NCBI GenBank assembly: GCA_022821385.1
Contig: JAJEDR010000065.1
Span: 1-44,337, forward strand
Direction of reading: 5' to 3'
Length of the DNA: 44,337 nucleotides
Source of the DNA: Rhodothermales bacterium
Lineage (GTDB): Bacteria; Bacteroidota; Rhodothermia; Rhodothermales; Bin80
A model generated the notes under the pieces. The model saw only the letters and a list, made by a program, of their open reading frames with translations. It had not been told where the DNA came from and made no database searches. Both the position numbers and the translations under genes were made by a program. Shown piece by piece: positions 8,407-16,500 of this stretch. Position 1 is the first letter of the stretch; every line of letters starts with the position of its first letter.

Positions 8407-10404
8407 ATGAAAAATCGTTCGATTTTGCTCCTTTGTGGCTTTGCACTGCTGGGCCACACACTCATGGCACAGGATTCGTCAGTTGTTTCTCTACCAGCCA
8501 TGACGATCCAGTCCACACGTCAACTGGAAACGGAAACCACCGCTGCCCGCAGCCTATATATTCGGCAACACGCTATAGTCGCTTCTGAACCTGGTCTATC
8601 GCTGCAGCGAGTACTTCGGGGGTTACCCGGACTTCAGATCAGTGAACGCGGCCACTTTGGCCTTGGTGAGCGTATCCTTGTTCGAGGAATGGGCTATCGC
8701 GCAGCGTTTGGTGTCCGTGGCTTGCAAGCTTTCCTGGACGGCATCCCGTTAACAATGCCAGACGGGCAAAGTATGCTTGATGTCGTGGATCCGGCATTCA
8801 TTGGGCGCTCGGAATTACTCCGGGGACCAAGCTCACTTTTCTGGGGAAATGCTAGTGGAGGAGTTCTACACCTTGCCAGTCTGGAAGACTCTACCCGTCT
8901 GCGAGTCCGGTACATGGGAGGGGGTTATGGTCTGAGTCATGCACTGGTAAGCACGGGCTTTCGGCGTGGAGTACATAGTGTGCGGGCTTATGCCTCACGC
9001 GTGAGCAAACGAGGACATCGGGCACACAGCAAGGGCAGTTTCCACCGTGCCGGTGTAAACGCACGGACCGTGCCAAGCTCTAATACTGCACTCCTGTTCA
9101 CGCTGAATATGGCTATCCAGGATGTCCTGTCCCCCGGATCCCTCACACTTGAACAACTATCTCTAGACCCCAATCAGGCAGATTCCAGATACGTCAATCA
9201 GTCGGCTGGAAAAGCCAGTGTCCACGTGCAAGGTGGAGTGACGCTTCATGCACAAACCCGCTTAGGCAATCTAACCGCCACGGCATACGGGATTCGTAGA
9301 ATTCTTGACAACCCCTTGACTTTTGCCTGGATTGAATTGGATCGTTTAGCCGGTGGTGTGTATACTCAGCTTCAGGCAGATATGGGGGTGGTTGACTTAG
9401 CCGTGGGGATTGACCTGCGCCAATTGCGAGATGACCGTTTCCGGTTCAACAACGATGCAGGTAACAAAGGAACGAACGTACTCCTGGATCAACAAGAACG
9501 TGTAGGTAGCATTGCTGTATTTGCAGGTGTGAACACTCAACTTTCACCACGCTTTGGGCTATCTGTCGGAACACGACTCGATCGGTTGCGATTCGAGATG
9601 ACCGATAACCTTCTCTCCAATGGTGATCAGAGTGGCGTACGAGACTTTGTGGCGCTGAGTCCATCGCTGGGAGCTTTCTACCGCACCAACACGCTGACCT
9701 GGTACGCGAATATCGGCACTGCCTTCGAGACGCCAACCACGACTGAGCTGATTAACAGCCCCTCTGGTCAGGGTGGATTTAACTCGGATCTCGGCCCGCA
9801 ACAAACTCGCGGCGTCGAAGCCGGCGTACGTGGCCAACTTGACCGTATGCGCCTCGGGTTGGACTTCGCAGTTTTCTCTCTACGTATCCGGGACAGACTT
9901 ATTCCGCAGCAGGGAGAGGATGGACGCACATGGTACGATAACGGCGGGAAAAATCGCCACAATGGCATCGAACTCGCAATGAATTGGCCCACAGGTTCAT
10001 TAATCGGCATGAGAATGGCGTACAACTATGGATCGTTTCTCTTTCTGAATGAACCCGGCGACGGTTTACGAATCCCGGGAGTACCCAGACACCAACTGCA
10101 CCTAACGCTTCACGGCGCAACACGCAACGGGTGGGGAGCCCAGATTGTTCTTGAATCCGCATCCGGGATGTGGGCCAATAATACAAATTCCGTGCAGTCG
10201 GAAGGATTTACCGTTCTAGATATTTATCTGACACGATCGAATTGGCGTCTACGCAGCATCTCTCTGCATCCTTTCGCCCGTCTTCAGAATATTCTTGACA
10301 GCCAATACGTGCGTTCTTTGGTAGTTAATGCCTTTGGGGGCCGATTCTTTGAACCAGCAGAGGGACGCTCAATACAGGCTGGTGTTGGAATCAGCCTGCA
10401 CTAA
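8407..10404 (+). CDS. TonB-dependent outer-membrane receptor
   Basis: This is an outer-membrane beta-barrel that takes up a large ligand (siderophore, cobalamin or similar) using TonB energy. The start at 8407 puts the signal peptide MKNRSILLLCGFALLGHTLMAQ at the N-terminus. The frame's earlier ATG at 8374 adds 11 residues that break this pattern. A TonB-box-like stretch follows (SLPAMTIQST). The plug domain runs from about residue 55 to 165 and includes VLRGLPGLQISERG, ILVRGMGYRAAFGVRG and ELLRGPSSLFWGNASGGVL. The C-terminal barrel has alternating strands and ends in a short GVGISLH strand. At 665 aa it is of the FecA/CirA size class and lacks the carboxypeptidase-like domain of SusC relatives. 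The ligand is unknown. The SAM hydrolase gene begins 10 bp after its stop. Confidence 0.88.
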   Translation: MKNRSILLLCGFALLGHTLMAQDSSVVSLPAMTIQSTRQLETETTAARSLYIRQHAIVASEPGLSLQRVLRGLPGLQISERGHFGLGERILVRGMGYRAAFGVRGLQAFLDGIPLTMPDGQSMLDVVDPAFIGRSELLRGPSSLFWGNASGGVLHLASLEDSTRLRVRYMGGGYGLSHALVSTGFRRGVHSVRAYASRVSKRGHRAHSKGSFHRAGVNARTVPSSNTALLFTLNMAIQDVLSPGSLTLEQLSLDPNQADSRYVNQSAGKASVHVQGGVTLHAQTRLGNLTATAYGIRRILDNPLTFAWIELDRLAGGVYTQLQADMGVVDLAVGIDLRQLRDDRFRFNNDAGNKGTNVLLDQQERVGSIAVFAGVNTQLSPRFGLSVGTRLDRLRFEMTDNLLSNGDQSGVRDFVALSPSLGAFYRTNTLTWYANIGTAFETPTTTELINSPSGQGGFNSDLGPQQTRGVEAGVRGQLDRMRLGLDFAVFSLRIRDRLIPQQGEDGRTWYDNGGKNRHNGIELAMNWPTGSLIGMRMAYNYGSFLFLNEPGDGLRIPGVPRHQLHLTLHGATRNGWGAQIVLESASGMWANNTNSVQSEGFTVLDIYLTRSNWRLRSISLHPFARLQNILDSQYVRSLVVNAFGGRFFEPAEGRSIQAGVGISLH

Positions 10405-10414
10405 TGCCGATCAA

Positions 10415-11236
10415 ATGCGTAGCTGTAACTCCACGATAACACTGACCACCGATTTTGGAAACAGCGATGGGTACGTCGGTGCCATGAAGGGCATGATGCT
10501 TGGCATCAATTCTGATCTGCTGCTTATTGACATTACCCATGAAGTAAAAGCATTTGATATCGCGGCAGCCGCCTTCGTGCTGCGTCAGGTCATCAGATTC
10601 TTCAGTGCAGGAACCGTTCATCTGGTTGTCGTTGACCCGGGAGTTGGAACTGCTCGTCGAGCAGTAGCCTTGAGGCATAACGATCAGTTTTTCGTGGGGC
10701 CGGATAATGGCTTGTTCACCCTCTTACTTGAGACCGACACCCCTGATCAATTGGTTGAGCTGAAGGCGCCCAATGATGGCCCCCTATCGTCTACATTCCA
10801 CGGGAGAGATCTGTTCGCCCCTTCAGCTGCACGCCTGGCAAGCGGAGTGCCACTTGAAGAGTTAGGTACCCCCTTTGCAAAATTAAAGCATCTGCAGTGG
10901 GCAATGCCGATTGATGATGAGGAAGGCATACGTGGCTGGATCGTGTATATTGATCACTTTGGTAACTGTATCACAAATATTTCCCGTGCACTCTTCGAAA
11001 AGCGCCAAACTGGACGCAAAACCAAAGGGTATGCGGGCAGCGGAATCATTCGGGGAATTCACAATACGTACAACGATGTACCTGTAAGTGAGCCTTTGAT
11101 GCTGTTCGGGAGCAGCGACCTGCTCGAGATCGCCATTAACCAAGGCAGCGCAGCGGATCTCTTGCACATTCAGAGGGGAACGCCTGTGAATATAGTATTT
11201 GGAGACCTCCTTGACAGCGCGTCTTCGCACCAATAA
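10415..11236 (+). CDS. SAM hydrolase (SAM hydroxide adenosyltransferase, DUF62 family)
   Basis: This enzyme cleaves S-adenosylmethionine with water-derived hydroxide to adenosine and methionine. The start chosen is ATG 10415, 10 bp after the receptor stop, because the protein then begins MRSCNSTITLTTDFG with the family's N-terminal motif in place. Residues shown to matter in characterised DUF62 hydrolases are all present: Asp74 and Arg81 in DPGVGTARR (spaced seven apart) and His129 in FHGRDLFAP. GPDNGLFT and IDHFGNCITN are further family motifs. This Asp-Arg-His triad separates the hydrolases from the related fluorinase and chlorinase, so halogenation is not expected. At 273 aa it has a typical length. 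The tight spacing suggests coexpression with the TonB receptor. Confidence 0.9.
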   Translation: MRSCNSTITLTTDFGNSDGYVGAMKGMMLGINSDLLLIDITHEVKAFDIAAAAFVLRQVIRFFSAGTVHLVVVDPGVGTARRAVALRHNDQFFVGPDNGLFTLLLETDTPDQLVELKAPNDGPLSSTFHGRDLFAPSAARLASGVPLEELGTPFAKLKHLQWAMPIDDEEGIRGWIVYIDHFGNCITNISRALFEKRQTGRKTKGYAGSGIIRGIHNTYNDVPVSEPLMLFGSSDLLEIAINQGSAADLLHIQRGTPVNIVFGDLLDSASSHQ

Positions 11237-11260
11237 ATACCGCACAGGGGTCAACTGCTC

Positions 11261-11284
11261 AGAACTAGGGTCCTCCTCAGTTCT
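11261..11284 (+). terminator. Hairpin after the SAM hydrolase gene
   Basis: Arms AGAACT-AGG and CCT-c-AGTTCT form a nine-pair stem with one bulged C and a five-base loop, 24 bp after the stop codon. There is no clear T-run behind it, so termination is only a suggestion. Confidence 0.35.
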
Positions 11285-11384
11285 AGATAGGCGGTCGATT
11301 CTTATTTGTCTACGTCAGACCTACTTGGAGGACAGCATCTTCCGTTGCCGCGAGGCACTTTCGACCTGTCGCGAGGCAGTCAAG

Positions 11385-11433
11385 CACCGGATTTCGCGCA
11401 CCTGTGGTCCATGTTGGGAATGCGCACCCGGTG
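11385..11433. terminator. Compound inverted repeat in a convergent intergenic region
   Basis: The outer arms are CACCGG (11385-11390) and CCGGTG (11428-11433). The inner arms are GCGCA (11396-11400) and TGCGC (11421-11425). They nest into one imperfect stem between two convergent genes. A bidirectional terminator or a small structured RNA are both possible. No T-run is present. Confidence 0.3.
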
Positions 11434-11530
11434 TTAGAGCAGTCACATTCCCTGCAAACGTGAAGCCGCAACGCTTATCCTATACAAAAGTGCCTGGATA
11501 CCACTTGGCTGCTGAGCCGCGTGATCTGCG

Positions 11531-12928
11531 CTACTTCACCAGTGTCATGAGACCAGCCTTATCGTACCTACTCTCCAACCCCGTCGCGGTCATCCGATAT
11601 ATGTAGGTCCCCGATGCGAGGTGGCCCGCATTCAGTTCAATCGTACGGTTAGCACCCGCTTCAAACGCCTGTGCAGGTAATTCAATCACTTTACGGCCCC
11701 ATAAATCTACTACCTGCAGCTTCACTTGTGCCCTCTCAGGAAGATCAAACTGTATCCGTGTTGACGGATTGAAGGGGTTCGGATAATTTCCATGGAGTGT
11801 AAACTCTGTCGGGATCTCTGTGGTCGTGCCCTCCACTGAGGTGGTGAGGCTCGGGAAATAAGCACCTGCGAGGATATATTCCCCTTGTATGCCGTCCGGC
11901 ATAATAGATGTCCCGTAAGCCCTCCTGAGGGTTCCCTCCTGGTCATCGTTCGGATCGTCGGGATTATCCCAATAATAGTCCACAAATCCTCCACCAGACT
12001 GGGCTTCTTGGATAATCCTCCGAACGAAAGTAGTATCACCCCTGATATCAGGGTTGTTGATAACTATCCGACCTTCACGCCACGCATCCAGTCCATGGAA
12101 TACCACAAATCCGTCGGGAGTCATGCTGTACAGATATACTAGACCGTCCTTGAAGACTCCTCCATCTTTGACATCTTTTCTGAACTCAACTTTCCAGTGA
12201 AGGACCCCCGCAAACCCCACATGATTAAACAGTTCAGTAGACCACTGCGCCGCACCTTCCACAAACTGCTTCAGGGATTCGTCGTCTACCACATCAGCAG
12301 CGGTAACAGCAGGAACTGGAATATTAGGGAGTGGTGTTACCAGAGCGCTCAAATCCTGGTAGTATCCACCAACGACAACAAGATCGGTGTTGATTGTCGG
12401 CGCGAAGTAACGCATGGCATAGCTGGGCTTGCAAGTAGCACCCGGAGCGTTATCTGAATCGTCATTCGGGTCATTCCAACAATACTCTACTCTCATTGCC
12501 TCGCTTGTGCCCGCAGCTAACATATTCTTGATTACTTCATTGCCTTCATCGTCGGTAACCTCGAGTGCTGCTATACTCTCCAAGTTCCGATTCCCAGGAT
12601 GAAATATGATGGTGCCCTTATGATCCGTCAAGTACATGAGATAGATATTATCGCCCGATCTATAATCACCGGTGGTATCATAAATTGCAGCTCGCAGAGC
12701 ATTGCCTGCCGTGATATCTGTTATCTCCGCAGATACAGCTGTAGCCCAGGTGACAAAGGCCTTTAGGGAATCTTCATTTATCTTTCCATCGGCACCCACG
12801 ACTGCGTCGGCGGTTACCTTAGGCACTTGTGCTTGAACTGCGTTTGAGTCGGATAACCCTATTCCTGCGCCCAAAAGGACAACTGAAATCACGATAACCA
12901 GTAATTTCCTGCTGAAAAAATACATCAT
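11531..12928 (-). CDS. T9SS-exported protein with two Cache-like sensory domains
   Basis: This 465-residue exported protein starts at the double ATG 12928/12925 (first ATG used here). The longer open frame upstream lacks any signal and is rejected. A signal peptide (RKLLVIVISVVLLGAG) is followed by two copies of a single-Cache-2-like domain. Copy 1 has YLMYLTDHKGTIIFHPGN, then VEYCWNDPND and a late VVGGYYQDLS. Copy 2 has YLYSMTPDGFVVFHG, then FVDYYWDNPDDPND and ILAGAYFPSL. The C-terminus is a T9SS sorting domain (GNYPNPFNPSTRIQF, DLWGRKV, SGTYIYRMT). Cache domains normally sit outside the membrane on chemoreceptors and kinases. Here there is no membrane segment or signalling module, so this is a free or surface-attached ligand binder. 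The gene is divergent from the PKS gene, and its upstream region carries an 11-bp phased repeat array. Confidence 0.82.
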   Translation of the reverse strand: MMYFFSRKLLVIVISVVLLGAGIGLSDSNAVQAQVPKVTADAVVGADGKINEDSLKAFVTWATAVSAEITDITAGNALRAAIYDTTGDYRSGDNIYLMYLTDHKGTIIFHPGNRNLESIAALEVTDDEGNEVIKNMLAAGTSEAMRVEYCWNDPNDDSDNAPGATCKPSYAMRYFAPTINTDLVVVGGYYQDLSALVTPLPNIPVPAVTAADVVDDESLKQFVEGAAQWSTELFNHVGFAGVLHWKVEFRKDVKDGGVFKDGLVYLYSMTPDGFVVFHGLDAWREGRIVINNPDIRGDTTFVRRIIQEAQSGGGFVDYYWDNPDDPNDDQEGTLRRAYGTSIMPDGIQGEYILAGAYFPSLTTSVEGTTTEIPTEFTLHGNYPNPFNPSTRIQFDLPERAQVKLQVVDLWGRKVIELPAQAFEAGANRTIELNAGHLASGTYIYRMTATGLESRYDKAGLMTLVK

Positions 12929-12966
12929 CTTTAATATTTGGAAGTCTCGCTCGTTCGACAATAATA

Positions 12967-13021
12967 TAACGAAATAACAACGAATACGTAACGCAAATGT
13001 AACGGAAACGTAAGGAACCAT
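12967..13021 (-). promoter_or_regulatory. Five 11-bp phased direct repeats upstream of the Cache-protein gene
   Basis: Repeat units begin at 12967, 12978, 12989, 13000 and 13011. They read TAACGAAATAA, CAACGAATACG, TAACGCAAATG, TAACGGAAACG and TAAGGAACCAT, with consensus TAACGnAA. The period is exactly 11 bp, about one helical turn. On the minus strand the array ends directly at a TATATT sequence (about 12962-12967) that could be the -10 element, 35 bp before the start codon. Tandem sites with this period are typical of OmpR/PhoB-type response regulators, which often replace a -35 element. No such regulator is in the window. Confidence 0.55.
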
Positions 13022-13467
13022 TGCAGTTACGCTCGCAATAAAAGCGGTTGATCGTTTAATTTCCACCGAAAAAAACGGAAGGCTCGGGATAAAAACCAAC
13101 CTATTCTCCTGCCTTCACGTTTCGTGTGAACAGATCAGTATCAAGCGCGCTTCCTTTACACTGAATAGTACATAATACTTGTTATTGATATCTGGCTCTC
13201 GATTTGGAGAGTACGCGCGAATGAGGAGGCTAGTATCCCAGATATTTCGGTTAAAAATGGGACCGTACGTTAAGGGTAGAATTCGAAAGCTATCCGCTTA
13301 TTTTTGTATCTTTTACTGTGTGGGTTTGTGATGATTGTTCCAACCTTATTGCGCGTTGAACTTCTGTCTCCAACTCCTAAAATCAGTTTGTCGAGAGGAA
13401 CATCAATAAACTCACGCTCTCGGCAACAACGGAGCTGTCGAATAGTCAAGGGGACCACGGAATCTCG

Positions 13468-13495
13468 TAATCTGGGCGAAATCATCCCCAGATTA
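13468..13495 (+). promoter_or_regulatory. Perfect 9-bp inverted repeat before the PKS gene
   Basis: The arms are TAATCTGGG (13468-13476) and CCCAGATTA (13487-13495), separated by 10 bp and ending 20 bp before the PKS start codon. It could be an operator for a dimeric regulator, or an RNA hairpin that controls translation initiation. The position favours a role in PKS expression either way. Confidence 0.5.
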
Positions 13496-13515
13496 ACCAA
13501 TAAACATAGCTTCTA

Positions 13516-16500
13516 ATGATGATAGCAAAACATCATCCTAAGGACCCCATCGCTATCGTGGGGATGGCCTGCCGCTTTCCAGGCGCACCCGATCTTGCTG
13601 CTTTTTGGCAGCTGCTTGAATCCGGCACGAACGCAGTCATACAGGGAGAGCCGGGATCCGGCGTTGGGCGAATTGGGAAACTCGCTGTTGGCCCCGATCC
13701 AAAACCCGCCTGCTGTTTTGGGGGGTATCTTGACGAGGTAGACCTGTTCGATGCAGCTTTTTTTCGCCTCTCTCCGGTTGAAGCACAATTTCTAGACCCC
13801 CAGCAAAGGTTGATGCTGGAAACATGCTGGTATGCTCTTGAGGACGCGGGGATCGCCCCGGAGACCCTTCGAGGCAGCCGCACCGGTGTCTATACCGGGG
13901 TCAGTTCCGGCCAATACTATGACCTAGTAAGGGATGCAATAGATGTTGAGACTGCAGACCCGGCTTCAAGTCTCTATGCGGCGACCGGTAATGCACCGAA
14001 TACAGCCAGCGGACGGGTCTCCTTTGCACTTGGATTACAAGGACCCGCGGTTTCGATTGACACAGCGTGCTCGTCATCACTGGTTGCAATTCACCAGGCA
14101 GTGTCTGGCCTGCTGAGAGGGGAATCAGATATAGCGCTGGCAGGGGGGGTCAACATGGTCCTGTCCGGGATGTCTATGGAGTTGCGCGCCAATGCTGGAA
14201 TGCTATCTCCGGATGGACGCTGCGCAACTTTTGACGAAGCAGCGAACGGATATGTACGGGGGGAAGGGTGTGGAATTGTTGTGCTGAAGCGGCTGGCAGA
14301 AGCTGAAACAGACAGAGATCGAATATGGGGTGTTATTCGATCTACCGCATTGAATCAGGACGGTGCCAGTTCTGGATTAACCGTCCCCAACGGAATCTCA
14401 CAGGAACGTGTTATCAAGGCCGCCCTGAAGCGGGCAGGCCTTGACCCTTCTCAGATTGACTACCTGGAAACCCACGGAACTGGTACAAGTGTAGGTGACC
14501 CCATTGAATTGCAGGCCATAGGAAACGTGTATGGCTCGGAGCGTGCTGCTGATCAGCCACTTTTGATCGGTTCTGTAAAAACAAATATCGGGCATCTAGA
14601 GACGGCAGCCGGCGTAGCAGGGGTCATCAAGGTGATTCTCTCTATGAATAAGAGATGCATTCCAGAGCACCTTCACTTCAGCAAACCGAACTCGGCATTA
14701 GCCTGGGAGGAACTTCCTATTCAGGTGACCGCCGAAAAAAATGACTGGCCAAATAATTCTGGAAAACCACCCTATGCGGGCGTCAGCGGGTTCGGTTGGT
14801 CAGGAACGAATGCCCACATCATTCTGCAAGGGTACGACGGGCCGGGCCTGAAGGCCGAACATGCTGACTTGGGTGAAAATGTCGTGGGGCTACCCAAGCG
14901 GATCCCTGTTGCATTACCCAGATCCATCGCACAGTATCCATCGGAACAACTAGCGCTCCCACGACGCAAACTTCGCATGCTTCCCCTGTCAGGCAAATCA
15001 GACGGGGCACTCGTTGATGCTGCGAAACAGTACCGGTCATGGCTAAACAAAAATAACGGGCAACCCAACTCTGATACAGCGCAGTCTCTCCTCTCAAATA
15101 TGGCTTGGACCGCCTCTACGGGGCGTAGCCACTTTTCTCATCGAGCCGGGCTCCTGTATGATGACCTTGCACGACTGCGCGAACAACTGGACGCGCTTAT
15201 TGCGGCCGGTAAAGGATCCGATCCATATAGACCGGAAAAAATTGGATTCCTGTTCACCGGCCAGGGAAGCCAGTGGATCGGGATGGGGCGGGATATATAT
15301 GAAACCGAACCGGTAGCGCGAGCGGTACTTGATCGTTGTAATGAAGTCGTACAGTCAGAACGAAACACATCGTTGCTGGATGTGATTTTTGGTCGAAGCA
15401 GTGAAGATCTGTACAATACTATCTGGGCGCAACCTGCGATCTACGCGATTGAGTGCGCCATTGCTGAGCTCTGGATAAGCCTTGGAGTTCGTCCGCAAAT
15501 GGTCATGGGACATAGCGTCGGAGAATTCGCTGCCGCGCATATTGCAGGGGTGATCAGCTTGGAAGATGGCCTCCAGATCATGATGAGGCGAAGTGAGATC
15601 TTGTCTTCGCTTCCCGAAGCCGGGGCGATGGCAGCTATATTCGCTCCGGTCTCCGACGTGAAATCTGCTGTGCATGAACAAAACGGAAAATCACAGAGTG
15701 AACGACTGGGGATTGCGGCTACGAATGGGGCACATCAGGTGATCAGTGGATCAGTGAAAGCGGTCCAGCGAGTGGCCAAGCAATTCGAATCCAGAAATGT
15801 CCGTGTAAGCTTCCTGAGGACCGATCAGGCGTTCCATAGCCCTTTGGTGGCGCCGCGCCTGGACGCACTGGAAAAACTCTTTGAAGAGATTGAAATAGCC
15901 ACACCCTCAATACAATTTATAAGTAATGTAACCGGCCAGGCGGCTAACCCAGATATGATACTTGATGGGAGCTACTGGCGCCGACATGCCCGTGAAGCCG
16001 TAGCTTTCAGCCGGGGAGTTCAAACGTTTGCAACACTCGGAGTTGACCTGGTCATTGAGGTTGGGCCGCACGCCGTACTCGGACCTATGCTCTCTCTCGC
16101 ATGGCCTGAACCGGGTAAGAGTCAACCCAACAATGCTGCTCCTCCGCGCGTGCTGTCAAGTCTTCGGCGTCCCCCGGAAGACAGTGCTGACTCCGCGGAC
16201 CAATCCGAATATGGGTTCATTGCATCCGTGGCAAACGCGTATGAGGCTGGGGTAAACCTATCATTTGAGGGATTATTTGCCGGTGAGACACGGAATCGGA
16301 TTTCGCTTCCTGGATACCCATTTCAGCGTGAGCACCACTGGGTTGATGCCCCTAAACGTCGGAAACGAGACGCCGGACATCCCCTGCTGGGGGAGCGACA
16401 CGAATCAGCCAGTGGTGAGATCTTCTTTGAGACCGAGCTGTTTCCGTCAGATCCGACATGGCTCCAGGATCACAAAGTGTTTGACCAGATTCTGGCACCA

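Larger units (their letters stand above)
12929..13515. other. 587-bp divergent region between the Cache-protein and PKS genes
   Basis: This AT-richer region holds the phased repeat array (12967-13021) and the inverted repeat before the PKS gene (13468-13495), listed separately. Other small symmetric sites are TTCAC-N7-GTGAA (13114-13130) and a CTCTC/GAGAG pair near 13195-13210. A TATTTTTG octamer at 13299-13306 matches the Bacteroidota -7 consensus TAnnTTTG on the plus strand, without a clear -33 partner. Open frames of 70 and 76 codons cross 13270-13516 on opposite strands. Neither resembles a known protein, although the plus one ends in a TAATG overlap with the PKS start. Confidence 0.5.

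Noticed and set aside
10415..11236. Possible SAM-dependent fluorinase or chlorinase near a PKS gene
   Set aside because: The Asp-Arg-His triad of DUF62 hydrolases is intact, so a halogenase is unlikely.
12929..13099. N-terminal extension of the Cache protein
   Set aside because: It would bury the signal peptide and translate the phased repeat array, which fits better as promoter DNA.
13304..13516. 70-codon open frame ending in a TAATG overlap with the PKS start
   Set aside because: The translation has no family resemblance and crosses the inverted repeat; the overlap may be coincidental.
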